Below are positions 25,840 through 35,375 of a stretch of 64,000 nt of DNA, piece after piece. This DNA comes from Streptomyces sp. S.PB5. GTDB lineage: Bacteria; Actinomycetota; Actinomycetes; Streptomycetales; Streptomycetaceae. Both the position numbers and the translations under genes were made by a program. The first letter of the stretch is position 1, and every line of letters begins with the position of its first letter. The stretch is from NCBI RefSeq assembly GCF_030403745.1, contig NZ_JAQMWP010000001.1, positions 496,001-560,000 of the forward strand, read 5' to 3'. The notes beneath the pieces are model-generated. The model made no database searches. It was not told where the DNA came from and saw only the letters and a program-made list of their open reading frames with translations.

Positions 25840-25875
25840 GGTCCGGTCCGGGTCGACCCGGTCCGACCCGAAGCG

Positions 25876-26421
25876 CTACGTCTGACCGCCGTCCGGCCCG
25901 GACAGTCCGAGGAACCGTTCCCCGGACGGATCGATGTCCACCCCGAGGCCGTTCATGAGGCCGGCCAGCATGACGTAGTAGCCGACGGTCGTGACGATCT
26001 CGACGACCTGCCGGTCGGTGAACCCGGCGCGGAGAGCCGCCAACCCGCCCTCGGACAGGGTGTGCCGGCCGACCAGCTCGATGACCGCCGCCACCGCAGC
26101 CGACTCCGCAGCGTCGAACTCCGGCCCATCGGAACGCAGTTCGGCGACCGCGGCCAACTGGGCTTCTGTCACACCGGAGTTCAGGGCGATCGGCCGGTGC
26201 TGGGCGGCCTCGTACTCGCACCCCGTACCCGCCGCGACCGTCATGATCACCAGTTCGCGCAGCCGGACGGACAGAGTCGACTCCAGCAGCACGGCCAGAC
26301 CCATGTCGATCGCCGTGTCCGTCAGCGGCGGGGCGTGCGAGAGCATACGGAAGGCGTTGAGCGGGACGGGCAGCTTCGCGACACCGTCGGCGGGACGTTC
26401 CGGGTACGGGATACGGGCCAT
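25876..26421 (-). CDS. Carboxymuconolactone-decarboxylase family protein (AhpD-like)
   Basis: 181 residues, all helical. The CMD/AhpD-like core runs LRELVIMTVAAGTGCEYEAAQH, with the single Cys in a C-E-Y-E context and a following His as in one-cysteine members, and later GLAALRAGFTDRQVVEIVTTVGYY. Family members include 4-carboxymuconolactone decarboxylase and thiol peroxidase partners. The lack of a CxxC makes AhpD-type peroxidase activity less likely. The substrate is unknown. A 20-bp tandem repeat lies just upstream of its start. Confidence 0.82.
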   Translation of the reverse strand: MARIPYPERPADGVAKLPVPLNAFRMLSHAPPLTDTAIDMGLAVLLESTLSVRLRELVIMTVAAGTGCEYEAAQHRPIALNSGVTEAQLAAVAELRSDGPEFDAAESAAVAAVIELVGRHTLSEGGLAALRAGFTDRQVVEIVTTVGYYVMLAGLMNGLGVDIDPSGERFLGLSGPDGGQT

Positions 26422-26436
26422 GCTTCCCCCTTCTGC

Positions 26437-26496
26437 GCTCCTGAACGTAAGTCTCTGCTCCCGGACGTAAGTCCCAGTTCCTGGGCGTCAGCCCCT
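26437..26496. repeat. 20-bp tandem repeat, three copies
   Basis: Three consecutive imperfect 20-nt units: 26437-26456 (GCTCCTGAACGTAAGTCTCT), 26457-26476 (GCTCCCGGACGTAAGTCCCA) and 26477-26496 (GTTCCTGGGCGTCAGCCCCT). The last unit runs into the 3' end of the DUF4240 gene, and the array occupies the gap upstream of the CMD-family gene. Confidence 0.75.
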
Positions 26497-27006
26497 GAAC
26501 CGCTCCCACAACTTGGGATACCGCTCCGCCAGCACCCGCTCCGCCTCGAAGTCCACCGGTGTCCCCTCCGGCTCGGCCGGTGCCGGTGGGATGCCGAGGT
26601 CGGGGGCGATGGTGCCGGTGAGTTCCTCGTAGGCCTCGTCGGCCGCGTACCCGAGTTCCTCCCCGTCGCCGTCGATCTCCTCGTCGAAGTCGTCGAGGAG
26701 GTCGGCCAGGGAGTCGGGCGCGTGCACGGCACCCTCGTAGACCTCGCGGCCCTGGCCGATCAACCAGCACCGGAAGAAGTCGAAGGCGTCGTCGCTGGCC
26801 CCGTCGAGCAGTACCCAGGCGGCGCCCCAGAGGTCCCAGGTGTACGCGCGCTGGTAGCGGGCCTCGAAGTGACGGGCGAAGTCGAGGACCATCTCCGGGT
26901 CCAGCTGGAGCAGCTTGTCCACCAGCAGGTCGGCCTGCTCCTCGGGGTCGCCCTCGGCGGCCTCGCGGGTGGCGTCCACCAGCTCCCAGAACTCCGTCTC
27001 GTCCAT
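26488..27006 (-). CDS. DUF4240 domain protein
   Basis: 172 residues from the ATG at 27006. The frame is open far upstream, but only this start gives the usual DUF4240 beginning MDETEFWELVDATRE. The body has FARHFEARYQRAYTWDLWGA and DAFDFFRCWLIGQGREVYEG, then a very acidic stretch (LLDDFDEEIDGDGEELGYAA). It is cytoplasmic, with no membrane segment. The function is unknown. It is 57 nt downstream of the WYL regulator gene on the same strand, possibly in one unit. Confidence 0.82.
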   Translation of the reverse strand: MDETEFWELVDATREAAEGDPEEQADLLVDKLLQLDPEMVLDFARHFEARYQRAYTWDLWGAAWVLLDGASDDAFDFFRCWLIGQGREVYEGAVHAPDSLADLLDDFDEEIDGDGEELGYAADEAYEELTGTIAPDLGIPPAPAEPEGTPVDFEAERVLAERYPKLWERFRG

Positions 27007-27062
27007 CACGGGTCCAGCATCGGCCCTGGACGGGTGAGGCGCACGTGGAGTGCGGCGGATTG

Positions 27063-28043
27063 TTATGTCCCGTACAGCCGGGCCAGCTGCCGCGCAGCCT
27101 CCGTGAAACGCGCCCGCAGACTGTCCGGAGCCAGCACCTCCACTTCCGGGCCCAGCGACAGCAGCTGGGTATGGGCGACCGTCTCCGACTCGACCGCCAG
27201 CGTCACGGTCACCCAGCCGTCCCCGTCCGGCGGTCCCGCCGCCTCCAACGCCTCCCGGGCCGCGCCCCGGTCGCCGACGACGTACGGCAGTCTCCGCGCC
27301 CCCTCCGGGGAGAGTCGTACGACGGCCTCGGCCCGCAGGATCGAGCGTGCGAACCGTTCCGCCTGGGCCTCCCAGAAGGCGGGGAGGTCGAAGTCGTCGT
27401 CGCGTGTGTAGCGGTCCGGCGAGGGGGTCACCGCCGTGAAGCGGTCGATCCGGTAGACCCGGAAGGAACCGTGCCCGTCGGCGACCCGCGCGCACAGGTA
27501 CCAGATCCCCGCCTTCAGCACGAGCCCGTACGGTTCCAGCTCCCGTTCCACCTCCGCCTCGCCCTTGCGATAGCGGGCGGTGACGCGCAGGTCGTCCCAG
27601 ACCGCGTCGGCGACCGCAGGCAGCAGCTCGGGCGTCCTGGGCTCGCTCCACCAGTTCGGGGCGTCCAGATGGAAGCGCTGGGCGGCCGTCCTGGAGGCGT
27701 CCCGGAGCGAGGGGAGCAGCGCGGCCGACACCTTCAGACGGGCGGCGGAGGCCGCGTCCTCCAGGCCCATCTCCCGCAGCGCCCCCGGCACCCCGGACAG
27801 GAACAGCGCCTCCGCCTCACCCCGCGCGAGCCCGGTCAGCCGGGTCCGGTACCCGCCGATCAGCCGGTACCCGCCCGCCCGTCCCCGGTCCGCGTACACC
27901 GGAACCCCCGCCTCCGACAACGCCTGCGCGTCCCGGGTGATCGTCCGCTCGGACACCTCCAGCTCCCGCGCCAGTTCGGCGGCGGTCATGGAGGGCCGGG
28001 ACTGCAGAAGCAGGACCATCTTGATCAGGCGGGCGGCACGCAT
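27063..28043 (-). CDS. HTH and WYL domain transcriptional regulator (YafY/DeoR-like)
   Basis: 326 residues. The N-terminal winged helix (LLLQSRPSMTAAELARELEV, then SERTITRDAQALSEAGVPVY, RGRAGGYRL) is the DeoR/YafY type. The WYL ligand-binding domain covers about 135-215 (ELEPYGLVLKAGIWYLCARV, with the WYL variant WYL-C), followed by a WCX-like C-terminal part. WYL domains often bind nucleic acid or nucleotides and control stress or defence functions. Target genes are unknown; DUF4240 downstream is a positional candidate. Confidence 0.9.
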   Translation of the reverse strand: MRAARLIKMVLLLQSRPSMTAAELARELEVSERTITRDAQALSEAGVPVYADRGRAGGYRLIGGYRTRLTGLARGEAEALFLSGVPGALREMGLEDAASAARLKVSAALLPSLRDASRTAAQRFHLDAPNWWSEPRTPELLPAVADAVWDDLRVTARYRKGEAEVERELEPYGLVLKAGIWYLCARVADGHGSFRVYRIDRFTAVTPSPDRYTRDDDFDLPAFWEAQAERFARSILRAEAVVRLSPEGARRLPYVVGDRGAAREALEAAGPPDGDGWVTVTLAVESETVAHTQLLSLGPEVEVLAPDSLRARFTEAARQLARLYGT

Positions 28044-28059
28044 ACGACCATCATGTCTT

Positions 28060-28683
28060 TCAGCGGTTCTTGATGAAGTCCGTCACCAAGCCTTCGGCGC
28101 CGCCCCAGTAGGTGACACGGACACCGTCGTCCATGAACAGCGAGTCCACACCCTCGGGCAGCTCCACCCCGATCGACTCGCTCGCCTGGCTGCCGGACTC
28201 GGGCCCCTGGAGGGCCAGGGTCATCTCGGTCACCTCGTACTCGTCCATCCCGCCGCCACTCACCAGCAGCGCGGCGTACCCCTCCGCGCCGGGAGCGACG
28301 GTGACGAGCTCGTCCTTGCTGTCCTCGATCACCGGCGCCGGGCGCTGGGCGTCACCGAGCTGGACGTAGGGGTGGTGGTGGAGGGCGCACTCCTTGTCGC
28401 CGACGTTCTTCGCGGTGATGAGGATGTGCCGCACCGTCTCGGCGTCCGGCCCGTCCCAGTGCGAGGAGGTGATCGAGAGGTCCCCTTCCAGGCAGGCGGC
28501 GACGGCGGCACTGTCCTCGCCGGCCGCCTCGCCGCCGCTCGACTCGCTCACCTGGGCCGAGGGCTTGGTGTCCGTCGTGTCGGCGCCGGTGGCCTCGTCC
28601 GGCTCGCAGGCCGTGGTCGCGAGGAGCGCGGCCGCCACCGCGGCGCCGAGTGCGCAGGACTTCCAGGTCGTGGTGCTTCTCAT
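28060..28683 (-). CDS. DUF4232-type secreted lipoprotein
   Basis: 207 residues. The signal peptide ends in the lipobox LATTAC with the lipidated Cys26. A Thr/Ser/Glu-rich linker (residues about 27-60) leads to a beta-rich domain with CLEGDLSITSSHWDGPDAET and ECALHHHPYVQLGDAQRPAPV, the DUF4232 pattern of actinobacterial surface proteins, including two cysteines likely to pair. The function is unknown. It ends 17 nt before the WYL regulator start on the same strand (regulator downstream), so they may be co-transcribed. Confidence 0.85.
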   Translation of the reverse strand: MRSTTTWKSCALGAAVAAALLATTACEPDEATGADTTDTKPSAQVSESSGGEAAGEDSAAVAACLEGDLSITSSHWDGPDAETVRHILITAKNVGDKECALHHHPYVQLGDAQRPAPVIEDSKDELVTVAPGAEGYAALLVSGGGMDEYEVTEMTLALQGPESGSQASESIGVELPEGVDSLFMDDGVRVTYWGGAEGLVTDFIKNR

Positions 28684-28825
28684 CAGATCCCCCGTAACAG
28701 CCGCTTCCGACGCTTGCTGACAGGGAGTCTGAAAGACCAGTCACCCTTGGTCCATACCGCACGCCACTCTGTTACCGATCAAGGACACGGAGGGCACGCT
28801 TCCGCCGGAAGATCACAGACGCCGG

Positions 28826-28855
28826 ACGGCCCCGGTGGCGAACCACCGGGGCCGT
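28826..28855 (-). terminator. Hairpin after aceE
   Basis: A 13-bp perfect stem (28826-28838 with 28843-28855) closed by a CGAA tetraloop, 29 nt beyond the aceE stop codon. Confidence 0.85.
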
Positions 28856-28883
28856 CGGGACACAAGGCCGGTCACATGGGGCC

Positions 28884-31598
28884 TTACAGGCCGTACTTCT
28901 CGCGCGCTTCCTTCACCGCCGTCGCCTTGATCTCGCCACGCCGGGCCAGCTGGGCCAGCGCCGCGACGACCACCGACTCGGCGTCCACACCGAAGTGACG
29001 GCGGGCCGCGTCACGGGTGTCGGAGAGGCCGAAGCCGTCCGCGCCCAGCGACGAGTAGTCCTGCTCGACCCACTGCGCGATCTGGTCGGGAACCTGGCGC
29101 ATGTAGTCGGAGACCGCCAGCACCGGACCCTCGGCACCCTGCAGCGCCTGACGGACGTACGGCATCCGCTCCTCGCCGCGCAACAGGGCGGCATCCGCCT
29201 CCAGCGCGTCCCGCCGCAGCTCGGTCCAGGAGGTCGCGGACCACACGTCGGCGGCCACACCCCACTCCTCGGCGAGCAGCTTCTGCGCCTGGACGACCCA
29301 GTGGATCGCCGTGCCGGAACCCAGCAGCTGGATGCGCGGGGCGCCCACCGCGGCCACGTTCAGGCCCGCCGACTCCGCCGTGCTGAAGCGGTACAGGCCC
29401 TTGACGATGCCCTCGTCGATACCGAGCCCGGTGGGCTTGGCCGGCTGCGGGAGCGGCTCGTTGTAGACCGTCAGGTAGTAGAAGACGTTCGGGTCCTCGC
29501 CCGGGGCCGCCTCGCCGTACATCCGGCGCAGACCGTCCTTGACGATCGCCGCGACCTCGTACGCGAACGCCGGGTCGTACGTCAGGGCCGCGGGGTTGGT
29601 CGCCGCGATGACCGGCGAGTGGCCGTCCGCGTGCTGCAGACCCTCACCCGTCAGCGTCGTACGGCCGGCCGTGGCACCGACGAGGAAGCCGCGGCCCAGC
29701 TGGTCGCCGAGCTGCCACATCTGGTCGGCCGTGCGCTGCCAGCCGAACATCGAGTAGAAGATGTAGAACGGGATCATCGCTTCGCCGTGCGTGGCGTACG
29801 CGGTCGACGCGGCGATGAAGTCGGCCATCGAACCGGCCTCGGTGATCCCCTCGTTGAGGATCTGCCCGTTCTTGGCCTCCTTGTAGTACATCAGCTGGTC
29901 ACGGTCGACCGGCTCGTACGTCTGGCCCTTGGGGGAGTAGATGCCCAGGGACGGGAAGAGGCTCTCCATGCCGAAGGTGCGCGCCTCGTCGGGGACGATC
30001 GGCACCCAGCGCTTGCCCGTCTCCTTGTCGCGGACCAGGTCCTTGATCAGGCGGACGAAGGCCATGGTGGTGGCCACGTTCTGGGAGCCGGAGCCCTTGT
30101 CGAAGGAGGCGAAGGCCTTCTCGGCGGGGGCCGGCAGCGGGGCCAGCGCGTGCGTACGGCGGGCGGGCGCCGGGCCACCGAGGGCCGCGCGGCGCTCCTG
30201 GAGGTAGCGCACCTCGGGAGAGTCGGCGCCGGGGTGGCCGTAAGGCACCACACCGTCGACGAACTCGCTGTCGGAGATGGGCAGTTCAAGAAGATCACGC
30301 ATCGTCTTGAACTCGTCCACCGTCAGCTTCTTCATCTGGTGGTTGGCGTTCTTCGACGCGAAGCCCTCGCCGAGGGTGTTGCCCTTGACCGTCTGGGCCA
30401 GGATGACCGTCGGCGCGCCCTTGAACTCGACGGCGGCCTTGTAGGCGGCGTAGACCTTGCGCGCCTCGTGACCACCGCGCGAGAAGTGGAAGCACTCGAT
30501 GATCTTGTCGTCGCTGAGCAGCTTCGCCATCTCGACGAGCGCCGGGTCCTTGCCGAAGAAGTCCTGGCGGATGTAGGCGGCATCGCGGGTCTGGTACGTC
30601 TGGACCTGCGCGTCCGGTACCTCGCGCAGCCGGCGCAGCAGCGCGCCCGTGGTGTCGAGCTGGAACAGCTCGTCCCAGGCCGAACCCCACAGCGTCTTGA
30701 TGACGTTCCAGCCGGCGCCGCGGAACTGGGCCTCCAGCTCCTGCACGATCTTGAAGTTCGCGCGGACCGGGCCGTCGAGGCGCTGCAGGTTGCAGTTGAT
30801 GACGAAGGTGAGGTTGTCGAGACCCTCGCGCGAGGCCAGGGCGAGTGCCGCCGTCGACTCCGGCTCGTCCATCTCGCCGTCGCCCAGGAAGGCCCAGACG
30901 TGGGAGGCGGAGACGTCCTTGATGCCGCGGTTGGTCAGGTAGCGGTTGAAGCGCGCCTGGTAGATCGCGGAGAGCGGGCCGAGGCCCATGGAGACGGTCG
31001 GGAACTCCCACAGCCAGGGGAGGCGACGGGGGTGCGGGTACGACGGGAGGCCGTTGCCGCCCGACTCGCGGCGGAAGTTGTCCAGGTGGGACTCGTTCAG
31101 CCGGCCGTCGAGGAAGGCGCGGGCGTAGATGCCCGGGGAGGCGTGGCCCTGGATGTAGAGCTGGTCGCCGGAGCCGACAGCTTCTCCGGAGTCCTTGCCC
31201 TTGAAGAAGTGGTTGAAGCCGGTCTCGTAGAGCCAGGCCGCGGAGGCGAAGGTGGCGATGTGGCCGCCGACGCCGTATTTGGAGCCACGGGTGACCATGG
31301 CGGCCGCGTTCCAGCGGTTCCACGCGGTGATGCGGTTCTCCAGCTCCGGGTCACCGGGCAGGCCCGGCTCCGCGGAGGTGGGGATGGTGTTGACGTAGTC
31401 GGTCTCGAGGAGCTTCGGCAGCGCGATGCCGTTGCCCTCCGCCCTCTCCAGCGTGCGGCGCATCAGGTACGCGGCACGGTGCGGGCCGGCCGCCTTGGCG
31501 ACCGCGTCCAGCGAGGCCTGCCATTCGGCGGTCTCCTCGGGGTCGCGGTCCGGGAGCTGGTCGAGCTCGCTCGGCCGGATGGCGTTGGGGTCGGTCAT
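28884..31598 (-). CDS. aceE: Pyruvate dehydrogenase E1 component, homodimeric type
   Basis: 904 residues from the ATG at 31598 with GGAAGG upstream; codons up to 31634 are in frame but precede the ribosome-binding site. It decarboxylates pyruvate with thiamine diphosphate and passes acetyl to lipoyl-E2. The thiamine site is GDGEMDEPES...NCNLQ. Other family segments are YGVGGHIATFASAAWLYE, HEARKVYAAYKAA and TLTGEGLQHADGHS. It is encoded away from E2 and E3, which lie 2-5 kb upstream on the same strand, with gntR and a lipoprotein gene between. An inverted repeat lies 125 nt ahead of the start. Confidence 0.96.
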   Translation of the reverse strand: MTDPNAIRPSELDQLPDRDPEETAEWQASLDAVAKAAGPHRAAYLMRRTLERAEGNGIALPKLLETDYVNTIPTSAEPGLPGDPELENRITAWNRWNAAAMVTRGSKYGVGGHIATFASAAWLYETGFNHFFKGKDSGEAVGSGDQLYIQGHASPGIYARAFLDGRLNESHLDNFRRESGGNGLPSYPHPRRLPWLWEFPTVSMGLGPLSAIYQARFNRYLTNRGIKDVSASHVWAFLGDGEMDEPESTAALALASREGLDNLTFVINCNLQRLDGPVRANFKIVQELEAQFRGAGWNVIKTLWGSAWDELFQLDTTGALLRRLREVPDAQVQTYQTRDAAYIRQDFFGKDPALVEMAKLLSDDKIIECFHFSRGGHEARKVYAAYKAAVEFKGAPTVILAQTVKGNTLGEGFASKNANHQMKKLTVDEFKTMRDLLELPISDSEFVDGVVPYGHPGADSPEVRYLQERRAALGGPAPARRTHALAPLPAPAEKAFASFDKGSGSQNVATTMAFVRLIKDLVRDKETGKRWVPIVPDEARTFGMESLFPSLGIYSPKGQTYEPVDRDQLMYYKEAKNGQILNEGITEAGSMADFIAASTAYATHGEAMIPFYIFYSMFGWQRTADQMWQLGDQLGRGFLVGATAGRTTLTGEGLQHADGHSPVIAATNPAALTYDPAFAYEVAAIVKDGLRRMYGEAAPGEDPNVFYYLTVYNEPLPQPAKPTGLGIDEGIVKGLYRFSTAESAGLNVAAVGAPRIQLLGSGTAIHWVVQAQKLLAEEWGVAADVWSATSWTELRRDALEADAALLRGEERMPYVRQALQGAEGPVLAVSDYMRQVPDQIAQWVEQDYSSLGADGFGLSDTRDAARRHFGVDAESVVVAALAQLARRGEIKATAVKEAREKYGL

Positions 31599-31722
31599 GT
31601 CGCCGCCTTCCTCGGTCGAAGGGGGTTCCCTCAATCAGGCAGGGTCTTCGGGGGTGCCCTTGGTCTTTGGCAGGACAGGGCGGAGAGCCTCGGGTGGAGG
31701 CCCGTCGGCGACTGTAACTCCC

Positions 31723-31739
31723 TGATCGATGATCGATCA
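31723..31739. promoter_or_regulatory. Candidate operator upstream of aceE
   Basis: TGATCGATGATCGATCA is an inverted repeat with perfect 8-bp arms about a central G. It lies between aceE and the GntR-family gene on the same strand. GntR/FCD regulators bind short palindromes of this size, so the neighbouring regulator is a plausible ligand; this is inference. The remaining sequence of the 299-nt gap (31599-31897) shows no gene. Confidence 0.5.
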
Positions 31740-31897
31740 AAGGGTTGAAGGGCAAAACCTCTCGATTGCGAGAAAGTAGGCACGGGGTGCCTCCGGCGGT
31801 GGCACCGGGTGACCTTGTTTTGCGCCTGTTTTCGCAGGTGAGCGGGGGAGTGCTCGGGTGGGTCCGCTACCCGCGCACCCGGCGACGCACCCCCTGC

Positions 31898-32530
31898 CTA
31901 CTCGCCCTCGTGCCTCGGCGCGCAGCCCAGCACGTGGGCCTTCACCAGCTCCGCGATCCGCGGATCCCGACGCCGGAACGCCTGGACCAGCTCCTCGTGC
32001 TCCTCCGCGTACGACTGCTGGACCGTGCCCAGCCAGCGGATCGACAGGGCCGTGAAGACCTCGATGCCGAGCCCCTCCCAGGTGTGCAGCAGCACGGAGT
32101 TACCGGCGGCGCGGACCATCTCGCGGTGGAAGCCCACCGTGTGCCGCACCTGTCCCGTCCCGTCCGACGCGCGGTCGGCCTCGTACAGCGCGGCGACATG
32201 CGGTTCAAGGGCCGAGCAGTCCACCGCCAGCTTCTCCGCCGCCAGCTCCGCCGCGATCGCCTCCAGGCCGGCCCGGACCGGGTAGCTCTCCTCCAGATCG
32301 GCCGCCGTCAGATTCCGTACCCGCACGCCCTTGTTCGGCGCCGACTCGATCAGCCGCAGCGACTCCAGCTCGCGCAGCGCCTCCCGCACCGGCGTCTGGC
32401 TGACCTCCAGCTCCGTCGCGATCCGCCGCTCGACGATGCGCTCGCCCGGCTTCCAGCGCCCGCTCACGATCCCCTCCACGATGTGCTCGCGGATCTGTTC
32501 GCGCAGCGAGTGGACGACGGGCGCGGTCAT
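31898..32530 (-). CDS. GntR family regulator, FadR/FCD type
   Basis: 210 residues. The N-terminal winged helix (LREQIREHIVEGIVSGRWKP, VSQTPVREALRELESLRLIE) is followed by an all-helical FCD domain (YPVRAGLEAIAAELAAEKL, FHREMVRAAGNSVLLHTWEG), which in the family binds organic acids. The minus-strand AAGGAG before the ATG supports the start. It lies 299 nt upstream of aceE on the same strand, so control of pyruvate dehydrogenase, as for PdhR in E. coli, is a reasonable guess but not proven. Confidence 0.88.
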   Translation of the reverse strand: MTAPVVHSLREQIREHIVEGIVSGRWKPGERIVERRIATELEVSQTPVREALRELESLRLIESAPNKGVRVRNLTAADLEESYPVRAGLEAIAAELAAEKLAVDCSALEPHVAALYEADRASDGTGQVRHTVGFHREMVRAAGNSVLLHTWEGLGIEVFTALSIRWLGTVQQSYAEEHEELVQAFRRRDPRIAELVKAHVLGCAPRHEGE

Positions 32531-32786
32531 GAGTGCTCCTTAAGGGCGTTTGACGTAAAGACAATAAGGCCGCAAGGGCGTCGGGGAGGGGCGCACGGGG
32601 GCGCTTTCATGCAGGTGAGACGAGACTTACACGCTCACAGGGCACCCCGTCCTGTAAAGACCCGTACCGGGTGCGGCGCGGAGGCGTCACCGCCGTGTCA
32701 CCACGGGAACCCACCGAAGCCCGTTCCCCGTCGCGCTCGGCGTGGGGTACCCGAGCGGGGCGCCCCCAGCACCATCGGGGGATGGC

Positions 32787-33455
32787 ATGAACAATCGAGG
32801 ACGGCGCGGAGCGCTTCGCTGGACGGCCTCGGCAGCCGTGATCGGCGCGATCGTCGGGATCACCGGGTGCCAGCAGACGACGACCCGGGCGACGGCGGAG
32901 GCCGGGCCCAGCGGCACCGACGCGATCACCAACATGGCGGGCGGCCGAACCGGCGGCGCCTGTGTCTTCGTCAAGCCGGACGGGGCGCAGAAGTTCGGGC
33001 ACGTCGGCTGGGGCTTCAGGATCGCCGGCACCGGTCAGTGGGTCTACGGCGCCGTGGAGAACCCCACCAACAAGCTGTACACCCCGCCGGGCGGCGACAT
33101 CGGCGCCTGGCACGCGCAGGGGACGTACGACCGCATGCTCAGCGAGATGTCGCGGGACGCCCACTACCCCGGCAAGTCCAAGCAGCCGTACAGCCGTTAC
33201 CGCTGCACGGACTCCGCCACCTACGACGTCGCCGCCGCCCGGGCCATGATCCGCAAGGTCGAGGCCCGCGGCTTCCTCGTCGGCGTCGACCCGAGGACCG
33301 GCCAACTCACCTCACGGGACTGCCTCGACGCGACGTACGACGTCCTGAAGGCCTACCGGACCAAGGGCCTGACGAAGGCCGACAAGCTGTCCGTCCCCAA
33401 TGTGTGGGTGGAGCTGCTGTGGGGCTGGTCGGACCAGAAGCTGACGCCCCGGTGA
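32787..33455 (+). CDS. Secreted lipoprotein, unknown function
   Basis: 222 residues from the ATG at 32787 with GGGGGAT before it; an in-frame GTG-type extension to 32742 would disrupt the signal peptide. The lipobox ITGC places the lipidated cysteine at Cys28. The mature part (about 55-215) contains CVFVKPDGAQKFGHVGWGFR and YDVAAARAMIRKVEARGF and three to four cysteines, resembling papain-like/NlpC-type folds only loosely. I do not assign a function. It converges on sucB across a hairpin. Confidence 0.75.
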   Translation: MNNRGRRGALRWTASAAVIGAIVGITGCQQTTTRATAEAGPSGTDAITNMAGGRTGGACVFVKPDGAQKFGHVGWGFRIAGTGQWVYGAVENPTNKLYTPPGGDIGAWHAQGTYDRMLSEMSRDAHYPGKSKQPYSRYRCTDSATYDVAAARAMIRKVEARGFLVGVDPRTGQLTSRDCLDATYDVLKAYRTKGLTKADKLSVPNVWVELLWGWSDQKLTPR

Positions 33456-33459
33456 TACG

Positions 33460-33495
33460 ACGGTGCCCCGCCCGGAGATCCGGACGGGGCACCGT
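33460..33495. terminator. Bidirectional hairpin between the lipoprotein gene and sucB
   Basis: An 11-bp outer stem ACGGTGCCCCG / CGGGGCACCGT encloses a second small CCGGA-type hairpin. It is positioned 5 nt after one stop and 18 nt from the convergent stop. Confidence 0.8.
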
Positions 33496-33512
33496 ACAGG
33501 CACTGGCGCGGC

Positions 33513-35306
33513 TTACAGGCCGAGCTCTACCTCGAACTCGCCCGCCTCCAGGATCGCCTTGACCGCGGTCAGGTAACGGGCCGCGTCGGCGCCGTCCACC
33601 AGACGGTGGTCGTAGGAGAGGGTCAGGTACGTCATGTCACGGACGGCGATGACCGTGCCCTCTTCGGTCTCCAGGACGGCCGGGCGCTTGACCGTGGCGC
33701 CGATGCCGAGGATCGCGACCTGGCCCGGCGGCACGATGATCGTGTCGAAGAGCGCACCGCGCGAACCGGTGTTGGAGATGGTGAAGGTGGCGCCGGACAG
33801 CTCGTCGGGCGTGATCTTGTTGGCGCGGACCTTGCCGGCCAGCTCCGCCGTGGCCTTCGCGATGCCGGCGATGTTGAGGTCGCCCGCGTGCTTGATGACC
33901 GGGGTCATCAGGCCCTTCTCGGAGTCCACCGCGATACCGATGTTCTCGGTGTCGAAGTAGGTGATCGTGCCCTCGGCCTCGTTGATCTTGGCGTTGATGG
34001 GCGCGTGCGCCTTCAGCGCCTGGGCCGCGGCCTTGACGAAGAACGGCATCGGGGAGAGCTTGACGCCCTCACGAGCCGCGAACGAGTCCTTCGCCCGGGC
34101 ACGGAGCTTCATCAGACGCGTGACGTCGACCTCGACGACCGAGGACAGCTGCGCCTGCTCGTGCAGCGCCTTGACCATGTTGTCGCCGATGACCTTGCGG
34201 ATGCGCGGCATCTTGACGGTCTGGCCACGGAGCGGCGAGGCCTCCAGGCTCGGCGCCTTCTTGGCGGCGGGGGCGGCCGGGGCAGCAGCGGCCGGAGCCT
34301 GGGCCGCGGCGGCGGCCTTCGCGGCCTCGGCGGCGGCGACGACGTCCTGCTTGCGGATACGGCCGCCGACGCCGGTGCCCTTGACGGTGGCCAGGTCGAC
34401 GCCGTTCTCGGCGGCGAGCTTGCGCACCAGCGGGGTCACGTAGGCGCCGTCGTCACCGGAGGTCGCGGCGGGAGCCGGGGCCGCGGCCGGGGTGACCGGA
34501 GCCGGAGCCACCGGCGCGGGGGCCGGAGCGGCCGGAGCCGGAGCGGCGGCGACCGGGGCGGGCGGAGCCACGGGCGCGGCGGGGGCCGGAGCCGGGGCCG
34601 GCGGAGCCACGGGCGCGGCCGGGGCGGCGGGCGCGGGAGCCGGGGCGGCCGGAGCCGCGGGGGCGGCAGCGGCCGGAGCGGCACCCGGGGCACCGATGAC
34701 GGCGAGCTTGGCGCCGACCTCGGCGGTCTCGTCCTCACCGACCGTGATCTCAAGGAGCACACCCGAGGTGGGCGCCGGGATCTCGGTGTCGACCTTGTCC
34801 GTGGAGACCTCGAGCAGCGGCTCGTCGGCCTCGACGCTGTCGCCGACCGACTTCAGCCAGCGGGTGACGGTGCCCTCGGTGACGGACTCGCCGAGCGCGG
34901 GCAGGACGACGTCCGTGCCCTCGGCGGAACCGGCGCCGGTGGCGGCCTCGGCGGTGGGAGCGGGCGCCGGGGCGGCCTGCTCGGTGGACGGGGCGGCAGC
35001 GGCCGGCTCCGGAGCCGCGGCGGGCGCGGGCTCGGCGGCCGGGGCCGGGGCGGCAGCGGGCGCGCCCGTGCCGTCGTCGATGACGGCCAGCTCGGCGCCG
35101 ACCTCGACCGTCTCGTCCTCGGCGACCTTGATGGACGCGAGAACGCCGGCGGCGGGCGAGGGGATCTCGGTGTCGACCTTGTCGGTCGAGACCTCGAGCA
35201 GCGGCTCGTCGGCCTCTACTCGCTCACCCTCGGCCTTCAGCCAGCGGGTGACGGTGCCCTCGGTGACGCTCTCGCCGAGCGCCGGAAGGGTTACGGAAAC
35301 CGCCAT
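33513..35306 (-). CDS. sucB: Dihydrolipoamide acyltransferase E2 with two lipoyl domains
   Basis: 597 residues. Two lipoyl domains (1-78 and about 131-208) are almost identical, with lipoylated Lys43 and Lys171 in STDKVDTE. Long Ala/Pro linkers join them to each other and to the E1/E3-binding domain ([28 protein letters not shown]). The catalytic acyltransferase domain ends with the active-site [15 protein letters not shown] (His and Asp). It is usually named succinyltransferase, but with aceE and lpd nearby it may serve pyruvate dehydrogenase too, as the shared E2 of Corynebacterium does. It is co-oriented with lpd, 69 nt downstream of it. Confidence 0.93.
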   Translation of the reverse strand: MAVSVTLPALGESVTEGTVTRWLKAEGERVEADEPLLEVSTDKVDTEIPSPAAGVLASIKVAEDETVEVGAELAVIDDGTGAPAAAPAPAAEPAPAAAPEPAAAAPSTEQAAPAPAPTAEAATGAGSAEGTDVVLPALGESVTEGTVTRWLKSVGDSVEADEPLLEVSTDKVDTEIPAPTSGVLLEITVGEDETAEVGAKLAVIGAPGAAPAAAAPAAPAAPAPAPAAPAAPVAPPAPAPAPAAPVAPPAPVAAAPAPAAPAPAPVAPAPVTPAAAPAPAATSGDDGAYVTPLVRKLAAENGVDLATVKGTGVGGRIRKQDVVAAAEAAKAAAAAQAPAAAAPAAPAAKKAPSLEASPLRGQTVKMPRIRKVIGDNMVKALHEQAQLSSVVEVDVTRLMKLRARAKDSFAAREGVKLSPMPFFVKAAAQALKAHAPINAKINEAEGTITYFDTENIGIAVDSEKGLMTPVIKHAGDLNIAGIAKATAELAGKVRANKITPDELSGATFTISNTGSRGALFDTIIVPPGQVAILGIGATVKRPAVLETEEGTVIAVRDMTYLTLSYDHRLVDGADAARYLTAVKAILEAGEFEVELGL

Positions 35307-35375
35307 GGTTTCGGTTGCTCCTTACGAATTGCGGAAGTCTGTGTTCATCGCGGAGTCGCTTCGTCGACCGAGGGG

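Noticed and set aside
25847..25862. CCGGGTCGACCCGG palindrome as a terminator between convergent genes
   Set aside because: It has almost no loop room and flanking bases do not pair well; it may be chance in GC-rich DNA or a weak terminator.
28995..31748. 917-codon plus-strand open frame opposite aceE
   Set aside because: aceE on the minus strand is certain; the shadow has no ribosome-binding site or domain.
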